DNA of 64,000 bases from Prado023 sp963753075 (GTDB taxonomy: Bacteria > Actinomycetota > Actinomycetes > S36-B12 > CAIYMF01): the NCBI GenBank assembly GCA_963753075.1, contig CAVWAR010000017.1, positions 868,001 to 932,000 of the forward strand, in the 5' to 3' direction. Each line of letters begins with the position of its first letter. Within the stretch, counting starts at the first letter, position 1. Below, piece by piece: positions 26,373 through 34,774 of this stretch. The translations under genes were made by a program, and so were the position numbers. The notes below the pieces were generated by a model that worked only from the letters and a program-made list of their open reading frames with translations, ran no database searches and had not been told where the DNA came from.

Positions 26373-26869
26373 GCCCCGGGCGTCTCCTCGGCGGACTGGG
26401 CGGTCTCCTCAGGCTTGGCAGCCTCAGCGACCTCCTGCTCCTCGACGACCGCTTCCACGTCCTCGGTCACCTTGTCTGCGACCGGCGCCGGCTTGAGCTT
26501 GGGAGCCTTGGGGGCCGACCCCGCCTTCTCCGCCTCGCGAACCGCATCCTCGAAGACAACCTGCTTGTTCGGCTTCGGCTCCGCCAGCTTCAGCGTGCCC
26601 TCGGCCCCCGGCAGGCCCTTGTGCTTCTGCCAGTCTCCGGTCACCTTGAGGATGGCCATGACGGGCTCGGTCGGCTGCGCGCCGACGCCCAGCCAGTACT
26701 GCGCGCGCTCGGAGTCGACCTGCATGATGCTCGGGTCGCGCATGGGCTGGTAGATGCCGATCTCCTCGATGGCACGACCGTTGCGGGCGGTGCGCGAATC
26801 GGCGATCACGATCCGGTACGAGGGGTCCTTCTTCTTGCCAAAGCGCTTGAGCTTGATCTTGACGGCCAC
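26369..26869 (-). CDS. rpsP: 30S ribosomal protein S16 with extended C terminus
   Basis: 166 residues; the S16 core is only about 80-90 (VAVKIKLKRFGKKKDPSYRI, DSRTARNGRAIEEIGIYQP). The remaining 75 or so residues are Lys/Pro-rich and then strongly acidic Ala/Glu-rich, ending AEETPGA. Such tails are frequent in actinobacteria. The start is GTG 26869, with GGAAG about 11 bases upstream. First gene of the rpsP-khpA-rimM-trmD operon. Confidence 0.95.
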   Translation of the reverse strand: MAVKIKLKRFGKKKDPSYRIVIADSRTARNGRAIEEIGIYQPMRDPSIMQVDSERAQYWLGVGAQPTEPVMAILKVTGDWQKHKGLPGAEGTLKLAEPKPNKQVVFEDAVREAEKAGSAPKAPKLKPAPVADKVTEDVEAVVEEQEVAEAAKPEETAQSAEETPGA

Positions 26870-26999
26870 GTGTGTTGGTTTCTTCCGTTCTGGGGTGGAT
26901 CCTCGTTGGCGCGAGCATGGGGTTACCCACGTTGCGAGGACCGCATGGATCATGCGGACCGACGGTTGAGAGGGACCGCGGCCCACATGGGACGGGCCC

Positions 27000-27029
27000 A
27001 TTGTGCCATCAAGGACCCGGATTGCTCAA
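27000..27029 (-). promoter_or_regulatory. Candidate promoter of the rpsP operon
   Basis: On the minus strand TTGAGC (27024-27029) and CACAAT (27000-27005) are separated by 18 bases. The predicted leader is about 125 bases and holds a perfect 7-bp stem with a 3-base loop (26941-26957). The boxes overlap the end of no gene. Location and fit are good, but no start-site evidence exists. Confidence 0.5.
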
Positions 27030-27069
27030 AGACGACGCCGCCTGGGGCCTGCGGGCGCGCGCACTTCGC

Positions 27070-28302
27070 TCATGAGGTCGCACCCAGGGCCGGACCCAGG
27101 CGGCCGGCGAGATCCCCGACGGGGGCGACCACGACCTCGTCGAGCCCGAGCCAGCCGGCCGCCTCGTGCAGGGCGATGGCCAACGCGTCGACCGGCTCCG
27201 CCCCGACGTCACCCTCGGCATGCGCGGCCCGGACCAGCAGCCGGCCGGTGGCCCGATCAGCCTTGAGGTCGACTCGAGCCACCAACTGCTCGTCGTGCAG
27301 GAAGGGCAGGACGTAGTAGCCGTGCACGCGCTGCGCGGCAGGTGTGTAGATCTCGATCCGGTAGCGCATGCCGAAGAGCCGTTCCGTGCGTGGGCGGAAC
27401 CAGACGAGTGGGTCGAACGGTGCCAGGAGGGCGGCAGCGCTGACCTTCCGCGGCACGGAGAAGCCCGCTGGGGCGAAGGCCGCCGGCCAGTCCGGGACCT
27501 CCACCGGGACCAGGTCCCCCGCATCGACCAGGTCCCGGACTGCGGTGCGCGCGGCGACGGTCGGCATCCGGAAGTAGTCGGCAAGGTCGGAGCCGGTTGC
27601 CACGCCCAGGGCCCGCGCGGCGATCAGGACGAGCTCCCGGTGGGCCTCATCCGGGGTGGGCGTGGGCGCCTCCAGCGCTGCGCGCGGCAGGACTGCCTCC
27701 GGGGCGGCGTACCTGCGCCGGAAGGCAGAATCCCGGCCGGCCGAGGTGATCTCCCCGGCCCAGAACAGGTACTCAAGGGATCGCTTGACCGCAGACCAGT
27801 TCCATCCCCAGTGCTCCCGCGGCCCGCGGTCGATGTGGGCGAACATCGTCTCCAGCTCGGTGGACGTCACCGGCCCCGAGGCGCGGACCACCTCGGCCAC
27901 TTCCTGGACCAGGTCCGGCTGTTCGCGCTGGACCCGGACCATCCCGCCCCAGGCATCGTCGTGAACGCGGTCCATCCGCCAGCGCATCAGTCGGTGCATC
28001 CCAACTGGCAGCAGCGTCGCCTCGTGCCCCCAGTACTCGAACAGGGATCTCGGCGCGCGGCTCGAGCAGGAGTCCAGACGATCGCGATCGTAGGGCCCGA
28101 TGCGGGACAGGATCGGTAGGTACTGGGCCCGTGCCAGCACGTTGACCGAGTCGATCTGCAGCACACCCAGCCGACGGACCACGTCGGCGATCACCCGGGC
28201 GCCGGGCTCACCGGCAGGCCACGACCGGCCGAATCCCTGGGCCGCAAGGGCGACACGACGCGCGGCGAGCAGGCTCAATCGATCGCGCGGCACGGGGGTC
28301 AT
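27070..28302 (-). CDS. YcaQ-like winged-helix DNA glycosylase family protein
   Basis: 410 residues of the winged-helix family that includes E. coli YcaQ, an interstrand-crosslink DNA glycosylase. The N-terminal LSLLAARRVALAAQGF, the LQIDSVNVLARAQYLPILSRIG block with its QxD motif, and SLFEYWGHEATLLP are typical; the winged helices fill the middle, and YGYYVLPFLHDE-like VHGYYVLPFLHDEQLVARVDLKADR ends the fold. The QxD form is close to the catalytic QxD/QxQ motif, so glycosylase activity is plausible but inferred. ATG 28302 is nine bases from the divergent PucR-type gene. Confidence 0.82.
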   Translation of the reverse strand: MTPVPRDRLSLLAARRVALAAQGFGRSWPAGEPGARVIADVVRRLGVLQIDSVNVLARAQYLPILSRIGPYDRDRLDSCSSRAPRSLFEYWGHEATLLPVGMHRLMRWRMDRVHDDAWGGMVRVQREQPDLVQEVAEVVRASGPVTSTELETMFAHIDRGPREHWGWNWSAVKRSLEYLFWAGEITSAGRDSAFRRRYAAPEAVLPRAALEAPTPTPDEAHRELVLIAARALGVATGSDLADYFRMPTVAARTAVRDLVDAGDLVPVEVPDWPAAFAPAGFSVPRKVSAAALLAPFDPLVWFRPRTERLFGMRYRIEIYTPAAQRVHGYYVLPFLHDEQLVARVDLKADRATGRLLVRAAHAEGDVGAEPVDALAIALHEAAGWLGLDEVVVAPVGDLAGRLGPALGATS

Positions 28303-28320
28303 GCTGCCACGATGGCCCCC
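28294..28320. promoter_or_regulatory. Dyad between divergent YcaQ-like and PucR-type genes
   Basis: GGGGGTCAT (28294-28302) and ATGGCCCCC (28312-28320) form an 8-of-9 inverted repeat around a 9-base centre; each arm contains one start codon. A CATGCT box (28300-28305) lies six bases before the plus-strand ATG, and a minus-strand CATCGT box (28309-28314) six bases before the other ATG, so each candidate -10 covers the opposite start codon. Both genes would be leaderless. The boxes are weak. Confidence 0.4.
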
Positions 28321-29490
28321 ATGACCGGAACGGATGCAGCGCCATCGACTGGCCGGCCGTGGTCGTCTGTTCCTGCTGCCGTGGCAAACCCGCTGAAGCC
28401 CGCGCTGCCCGCCGCGATCGAGCACGTCATCGACGTGGTCACCAGGGAGGTACCGGCCTACTCCGGACCCGACGAGCGGGTGGCTGCCACCTTGCGGGCG
28501 GGTGTCGGTATGGCCCTGGCCCGGCTGGTCGACCTCATGGGAACCGACGAGCCTGCGCTGACCGAGTCCGCGGCCCTGTACGAGCGGATCGGGGCTGGCG
28601 AGTACGGCGCCGGTCGCGGCCTCGCCGACCTGCTCTCGGCCTACCAGATCGGGGCCCGCGCCGCCTGGCAGTCGCTGAGCCGGGCCGGTGTGGCGGCGGG
28701 TGTGAGCCCCAAGGAGGTGTCCCAGCTCGCCGAGGCGGTCTTCGCCTACATCGATCAGTTGTCCGCGGCGTCGATCGCTGGGTACACGCAGGCGCAGGTG
28801 GCCGACGCCGGACGGCGGGAGGCACTGCGCTCCGAGCTGGTCGAGCGGCTGCTGGCCGGCGAGGCGGGGTCCGAGGGTGTCGCGACCCTGGCCGCCGAGG
28901 TGCACTGGCCCCTGCCGACCACCGCGATGGTGCTGATTCCGCGCGGTGAGGTCCTACCCTCGGCGCTGCCAGGGGCCCTGGTGGGTCGGACATCCCAGGG
29001 GACCGTCGCCCTGGTTGCCGGCCCGCTCACGCCGGGGTTGCACACGTGGCTGCAGGCAGCGACACCGGAGGTCGCAGTCGGGCTGCCTGTCCCCTTGGCC
29101 GAGGCGGCCCGCTCACTGGCGCAGGCACGGGGGCTGGCGAGCCTGCCGGCGGGCGGCTCCCTGCAGGCTGGCGATCACCTGGCCGACCTGGTCGTGCGTG
29201 CCGATCCGGCCCTGGGCCGGGCCCTGCGCGACCAGGTGCTGGCACCGTTCGCGGGTCTGCCCGAGAGCAGGCGCGAACCGCTGCTGGCCACCCTGCGCAG
29301 CTGGCTGCTGCACGCGGGGAACCGGGCCGACGTGGGCCGTGAGCTGCACGTTCATCCGCAGACGGTCAGCTACCGGATGGACCGCGTGCGCGACCTGCTG
29401 GGCGAGGGCCTCGACGACCCACGGCGACGCTGGGAGCTGCTGCTGGCCCTGATGAGCCAGCACGGCGAACCGGGACCCCCGCCCGGCTGA
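28312..29490 (+). CDS. PucR/CdaR-type helix-turn-helix transcriptional regulator
   Basis: 392 residues. The N-terminal two-thirds contains an all-helical region (EHVIDVVTREVPAYSGPDERVAATLRAGVG, then LADLLSAYQIGARAAWQSLSRAGV) typical of actinobacterial PucR-like regulators, a GGDEF-like middle, and the C-terminal HTH_30 domain NRADVGRELHVHPQTVSYRMDRVRDLLG near residues 340-368. Such regulators often control lipid or purine catabolism, but its target here is unknown. ATG 28312 is used; ATG 28321 is also possible. No Shine-Dalgarno is present. Confidence 0.85.
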   Translation: MAPMTGTDAAPSTGRPWSSVPAAVANPLKPALPAAIEHVIDVVTREVPAYSGPDERVAATLRAGVGMALARLVDLMGTDEPALTESAALYERIGAGEYGAGRGLADLLSAYQIGARAAWQSLSRAGVAAGVSPKEVSQLAEAVFAYIDQLSAASIAGYTQAQVADAGRREALRSELVERLLAGEAGSEGVATLAAEVHWPLPTTAMVLIPRGEVLPSALPGALVGRTSQGTVALVAGPLTPGLHTWLQAATPEVAVGLPVPLAEAARSLAQARGLASLPAGGSLQAGDHLADLVVRADPALGRALRDQVLAPFAGLPESRREPLLATLRSWLLHAGNRADVGRELHVHPQTVSYRMDRVRDLLGEGLDDPRRRWELLLALMSQHGEPGPPPG

Positions 29491-29533
29491 GCCGAACCCG
29501 CCCGAGCGCCCAGCCAGCGAGCTCCTCCGCCAG

Positions 29534-29582
29534 GGGCCGGGATCTCCGCGCCGACGCGGCGGATCTGGCCCGTTGCGGAGAT
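29534..29582. terminator. Nested palindromes between convergent genes
   Basis: In the 132-base gap between the PucR-type gene and ffh, GGGCC...GGCCC (29534-29571) encloses a CCGCG/CGCGG core with small internal loops. A second pair, ATCTCCGC and GCGGAGAT, brackets the same core (about 29542-29549 and 29575-29582). The two folds compete. A bidirectional terminator is the simplest reading. Confidence 0.4.
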
Positions 29583-29622
29583 TCCGCGCGGGGTTCGGAC
29601 TGGCGACGGATCCGGCTACCGG

Positions 29623-31224
<1,602 letters not shown>

Positions 31225-31231
31225 AACGAGG

Positions 31232-31237
31232 ATTCTA
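31232..31237 (-). promoter_or_regulatory. Candidate -10 box of ffh (leaderless)
   Basis: TAGAAT on the minus strand, with seven bases between it and the GTG start. It is close to the actinobacterial TANNNT consensus; the region 17-18 bases upstream has no good -35 hexamer. Confidence 0.5.
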
Positions 31238-31320
31238 CCGGGGCTCGGAAGGACTGGGACTCGCCGCCGCGACCAGCGTGGATCGCGGGGCCAGCGACGA
31301 CCTGTGGCCCGGGTCCGGGA

Positions 31321-32508
31321 TCAGGCGGGCTGAGCACCGGATGCCGCCACGCGGCGGTCGGCCCGTGCGCTCTCGACCCGCCAGTAGAGGAATGTCGCGA
31401 CCCCGAGGAACACCTGCGGGAAGTACGAGGCGGCCCGCCAGACCAGGGTCGAGGCCACTGCCACCGACTCAGGAAGGCCGAAGGTGACAAGCAGGGCGAT
31501 CAGCGCCGCATCCACCGTCCCGAGCCCTCCGGGGGTGATCGGGATCATGCTGGCCATTCGGGAGATGGCGAAGGCAGCGAAGGCCCCCGCGATGGTCAGG
31601 CCGTAGTCCGCATCGCCGACCACGCCCCGGATCGCGAACCACAGGATCGAGAACTGCGCCAGCACGACCATGTAGTTCGAGACGGTGACCCAGCGCCACC
31701 GCTCGTTGACCACGCTGGCCGTGCTGTTGCGCAGGTCCATGACCATGGTGACGGCGTCCCAGGGATCGGCCCGGCGGCGGTTGAGCGGGGCGATCAGCCG
31801 GTTGCCGAACACGCCGACCTTGCGCGCTGAGTCCTCGCTGCGCAGGATCATGACCAATGCGACCACCGTGATGACGGTCACGGCGATCCCGACCAGAGCG
31901 ACAAGGACCCACTGCTGTTCCACCTCTCCGGTGGTCAGCGCTGCCAGGACTCCGAACACGGGCAGCGTGAGGGTCATCAGCATGCTCCACAGGCTGGTGA
32001 CCGCAATGCCCGCCGTCGCCACGGCCAAGGTGACCGCGAACGACGACAGCATGGCGAACTGCACGGCAAGGCCGAACGCCCCACCTGCGGGGATCGTGTT
32101 GCTGATCATGAAGGAGGTCTGCCGGACGACGAAGGCGGGCTTGTACTTCAGCCCGGGGATCGCGGCCTGGTACGGAAGCACGTAGAGCACGATCGTCACG
32201 AGGGCGGCCACCGCGAGCGCCACGAGTGCGGCTGTGCTCATCTGCTGGATCTCGGCCCACGCATCCTCGTAGCTGCCGAACTTCGGGATGATCCCCAGGA
32301 AGACGAACGCGAGCGTGACCAGCGTGATGATCGCCCCGACGATGGTCTTGCGCTTGTCCAGGGAGGACGTGAGGTTGCCGGTGTCGCTCGCGTGGGGCCG
32401 GTCGGAGGAGACCTTGGAGTCCCCGGCGGCCTGCGAGTCGGCGACCGCAGAGTCAGGGGCGTCAGCGGGGTCGGGGGCGTCGGCGCGAGGGCCGTCCTGG
32501 TCTGGCAC
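31321..32508 (-). CDS. Lysylphosphatidylglycerol synthase TM region / UPF0104 membrane protein
   Basis: 395 residues. A 50-residue Asp/Ala/Pro-rich hydrophilic N terminus is followed by about eight membrane segments. The block SNTIPAGGAFGLAVQFAML near residue 155 and PITPGGLGTVDAALIALLVTFG near 325 are the two conserved loops of the YbhN/UPF0104 family, related to the membrane half of MprF. The soluble aminoacyltransferase half is absent, so the role (lipid flipping or export) is unknown. GTG 32508 follows a CATACT box by seven bases, which suggests a leaderless mRNA. Confidence 0.85.
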   Translation of the reverse strand: MPDQDGPRADAPDPADAPDSAVADSQAAGDSKVSSDRPHASDTGNLTSSLDKRKTIVGAIITLVTLAFVFLGIIPKFGSYEDAWAEIQQMSTAALVALAVAALVTIVLYVLPYQAAIPGLKYKPAFVVRQTSFMISNTIPAGGAFGLAVQFAMLSSFAVTLAVATAGIAVTSLWSMLMTLTLPVFGVLAALTTGEVEQQWVLVALVGIAVTVITVVALVMILRSEDSARKVGVFGNRLIAPLNRRRADPWDAVTMVMDLRNSTASVVNERWRWVTVSNYMVVLAQFSILWFAIRGVVGDADYGLTIAGAFAAFAISRMASMIPITPGGLGTVDAALIALLVTFGLPESVAVASTLVWRAASYFPQVFLGVATFLYWRVESARADRRVAASGAQPA

Positions 32509-32545
32509 GGGCGTCAGTATGGCAGCCGTGCGAGCGAAGGCACGA

Positions 32546-32845
32546 TCAGAAACCGCCGACGTAGCGCGCCGCGGCGATCGCGGCGACGGTCTCGTCCACG
32601 GTGAAGGCCGAGGATCCGGGGATCGTCGGCACGAACCCGACGAGCATGCCGTCGGCCATGACCTGCGCCTCGAGCCCAGCCGCCCCGTCGGTGTCCCAGA
32701 GCGCCTCCGCGCCCCCAGGCAGCACGATGCGCACACAGACGCGGTTCAGCCCGGGCCGGTGCACATTGGCGATGAAGCCACGCTCGCTGAGCCCCGCGAC
32801 GACCTGATCAACCTCGACTGCATCCACGGGGCAGAATCCTGACAT
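32546..32845 (-). CDS. Hypothetical protein, 99 residues
   Basis: Not recognised. 99 residues from ATG 32845; GTG 32827 is an alternative. The sequence VDQVVAGLSERGFIANVHRPGLN followed by VRIVLPGGAEALWDTDGAAGLEAQVMADGMLVGFVP reads as an alpha/beta domain with strong third-position GC bias, so it is probably real. No signal peptide or membrane segment is seen. It lies between the epimerase gene and the UPF0104 gene on the same strand, with gaps of 52 and 37 bases. Confidence 0.6.
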   Translation of the reverse strand: MSGFCPVDAVEVDQVVAGLSERGFIANVHRPGLNRVCVRIVLPGGAEALWDTDGAAGLEAQVMADGMLVGFVPTIPGSSAFTVDETVAAIAAARYVGGF

Positions 32846-32897
32846 ACCAGCGGCCAACCCGCTGTCGTTCGCCGTGGTGCCCGAGCCAGCTGACAGC

Positions 32898-33872
32898 TCA
32901 GGAATGGTCCCGGGCCCGACCGCGGCCGTGCTGGTACTGGGCCACGGTTCTGGGGATGGCGACGTCCAGCGGGGTACTGACGAACCCGGGGAACCGGGCC
33001 CGGAACGCGGAGTCGTCGACGACGAAGGGATCGGTCCACTGGTAGGCGATCGACAGCGACTCACGCGAGATCCGGTGGAATGGCGCTGCTAGCCGGAGCA
33101 TCCCCGTACTGACCAGCGCCGTCCCCCGTGGCTCTGGCAGGGATGCGTTGACCGCGCCCAGGAACTGTCGTCCGGTGACCGCGCCCGCATGCGGGAGGTG
33201 CCAGATCCGACCGGCGGTGTCCGACGCGGTTGCCAGTTGCACGTAGGCGCGAGCGATGTCCGGCAGGTAGGCACATGAGTGCGCGGCGTCCATCGACCCC
33301 ATCCAGCGGAGCTTGCCCCGCCCGCTGACCGGCTCCACGGCCAGGGCGGTGATGCCGGAATTCTCGGCATCGGGTCCGAAGTAGTCCGACGCCCGGCCGA
33401 TGACCACCTCGATGTCCCCCGCGTCATGGGCTGCGAGCAGCGCCTCGGCCATCCGCGCGCGAGTCCGGCCCTTGTGGTCGGTGGCCGCCTGCTCGGTGTC
33501 CTCGGTCATCGGGCTGGAGCCGGGGCCGTAGGCGTAGAGGTTGTCGACCATCACGAGCCGGCGCACCCCCTGAGCCACGGCGGCAGCCAGGACCCGGCCC
33601 ATCATGGCCGGGAACTCCTGCGGCCAGCGGTTGTACGCCGGTTGCGCGGCCATGTGGACCACGTCTGCGCCGTCCAGCGCGCTGTGGAGCTCCGCACTCG
33701 ATGCGGCATCCGCCGTGCGCCACTCGACCCCGTTCGGAGCGTCGGGGCCCGGCCCCGACCGGTTCACCCCTCGAGCCCGGAGGCCAGCATCGGCCAGTGC
33801 ACTCAGGATCGCGGAACCCGCTGCGCCGGAGGCGCCGACGACGACGTGGCAGGTGCTGCTCTGCGTGTTCAT
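32898..33872 (-). CDS. NAD-dependent epimerase/dehydratase family protein
   Basis: 324 residues, extended short-chain dehydrogenase fold. VVGASGAAGSAILSAL at residues 10-25 is the NAD(P)-binding GxxGxxG motif, and MVDNLYAYGPGSSPMTEDT near 110-128 contains the active-site tyrosine region, with LYAYG in place of the more usual YxxxK. The C-terminal half is sugar-epimerase-like. The substrate is not known. It is divergent from a TetR gene, and a perfect palindrome fills the spacer of its promoter, so it is most likely the regulator's target. The ATG at 33872 lies seven bases after the -10 box; no Shine-Dalgarno is seen. Confidence 0.87.
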   Translation of the reverse strand: MNTQSSTCHVVVGASGAAGSAILSALADAGLRARGVNRSGPGPDAPNGVEWRTADAASSAELHSALDGADVVHMAAQPAYNRWPQEFPAMMGRVLAAAVAQGVRRLVMVDNLYAYGPGSSPMTEDTEQAATDHKGRTRARMAEALLAAHDAGDIEVVIGRASDYFGPDAENSGITALAVEPVSGRGKLRWMGSMDAAHSCAYLPDIARAYVQLATASDTAGRIWHLPHAGAVTGRQFLGAVNASLPEPRGTALVSTGMLRLAAPFHRISRESLSIAYQWTDPFVVDDSAFRARFPGFVSTPLDVAIPRTVAQYQHGRGRARDHS

Positions 33873-33879
33873 GGAGACC

Positions 33880-33908
33880 AGTGTATGCGAACAGTGTTCG
33901 CAGTGCAA
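33880..33908 (-). promoter_or_regulatory. Epimerase promoter with palindromic operator in the spacer
   Basis: On the minus strand -35 TTGCAC (33903-33908) and -10 TACACT (33880-33885) are exactly 17 bases apart. The spacer (33886-33902) is itself the perfect palindrome TGCGAACA-N-TGTTCGCA. Seven bases separate the -10 from the ATG, so the mRNA should be leaderless. A TetR protein encoded next door is the obvious ligand. Confidence 0.75.
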
Positions 33909-33912
33909 TGGT

Positions 33913-33943
33913 TGTTCGCATTCGGCCAGGTCCGTCGTACTCT
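33913..33943 (+). promoter_or_regulatory. Candidate tetR promoter with operator half-site
   Basis: A second TGTTCGCA half-site (33913-33920) includes TTCGCA (33915-33920), which could be a -35 box; TACTCT (33938-33943) follows after 17 bases and stands six bases before the tetR ATG. The regulator could therefore control its own gene through the half-site. The -35 is only a 4-of-6 match. Confidence 0.5.
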
Positions 33944-33949
33944 GGGCGC

Positions 33950-34774
33950 ATGTCGACACGTCGTGAGCAGACCAGGACGGCCACTGTCACAGAGATCAAG
34001 GCCGCGGCCCTGGCTCAGATCGCCAGCGAGGGGGCCCCGGCGCTGTCCCTGCGCGGTGTGGCCCGCACGATCGGCATGAGCCCCGCGGGCCTGTATCGCT
34101 ACTACGACGGTCGCGACGCCCTGCTCACCGACCTGCTGGTGGATGCCTACCTCGACCTGGCCCGTGCTGTCGCAGACGCGGCCGGACTCCCCTACGACCC
34201 ACCCGAAGGGGCCCCGACGAGCGCTCTCGGCACTCGCCCTGAGCACGGCCCGGATCGGCAACCAGACCCAGACCCTGCATCTGGCCCCGGCAGCGGTGGT
34301 GCCGACCCTGTCGACGCGATGCTGCGGGCGATCGAGGCCTACCGCACGTGGGCCGTGACCCAACCGGCCAGGTTCCTGCTCATATTCGGCACCCCGGTCC
34401 CCGGGTATGCCGCGCCCGAGGATGGTCCGACGGTGGAGGCGAACCTGCGCATGGGCCAGGTGTTCTTCACGCTGGCCGCCCTGGCATGGCGCCAGGACAT
34501 GATCGCGGCGCCGCCGGATGCCGGCGCCCCCGACCTGCTGAGCACCGCCGAGCACGACGTGCACTCCCAGTTGCAGCGCGTGGCCCCGGGCTTCCCGGCA
34601 TCGCTGATCCCCCGGATGCTGGCGGGCTGGGCACTCTGGCACGGGCTGGTGACCCTCGAGGTCACCGGCCAGCTCGACTGGATCTACCCGGACACGGCCC
34701 GTTTCTTCACCGAGCGCATGACCGACTGGCTCACTGGCTTCACGGGTCGGCCGGTGACCATCGACCGCTCCTAG
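33950..34774 (+). CDS. TetR/AcrR-family transcriptional regulator
   Basis: 274 residues. The helix-turn-helix covers about residues 12-60, with LSLRGVARTIGMSPAGLYRYYDGRDALL as the recognition segment. The ligand-binding half contains a Pro/Gly/Asp-rich insertion near 85-120 and ends like TetR_C_33-type domains (FPASLIPRMLAGWALWHGLVTLEVTGQLDWIYPD). ATG 33950 is chosen because it lies just after a -10 box. The gene diverges from the epimerase gene and meets glnD tail to tail; the palindrome CTAG at 34771-34774 supplies the TAG stop of both genes. Confidence 0.9.
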   Translation: MSTRREQTRTATVTEIKAAALAQIASEGAPALSLRGVARTIGMSPAGLYRYYDGRDALLTDLLVDAYLDLARAVADAAGLPYDPPEGAPTSALGTRPEHGPDRQPDPDPASGPGSGGADPVDAMLRAIEAYRTWAVTQPARFLLIFGTPVPGYAAPEDGPTVEANLRMGQVFFTLAALAWRQDMIAAPPDAGAPDLLSTAEHDVHSQLQRVAPGFPASLIPRMLAGWALWHGLVTLEVTGQLDWIYPDTARFFTERMTDWLTGFTGRPVTIDRS

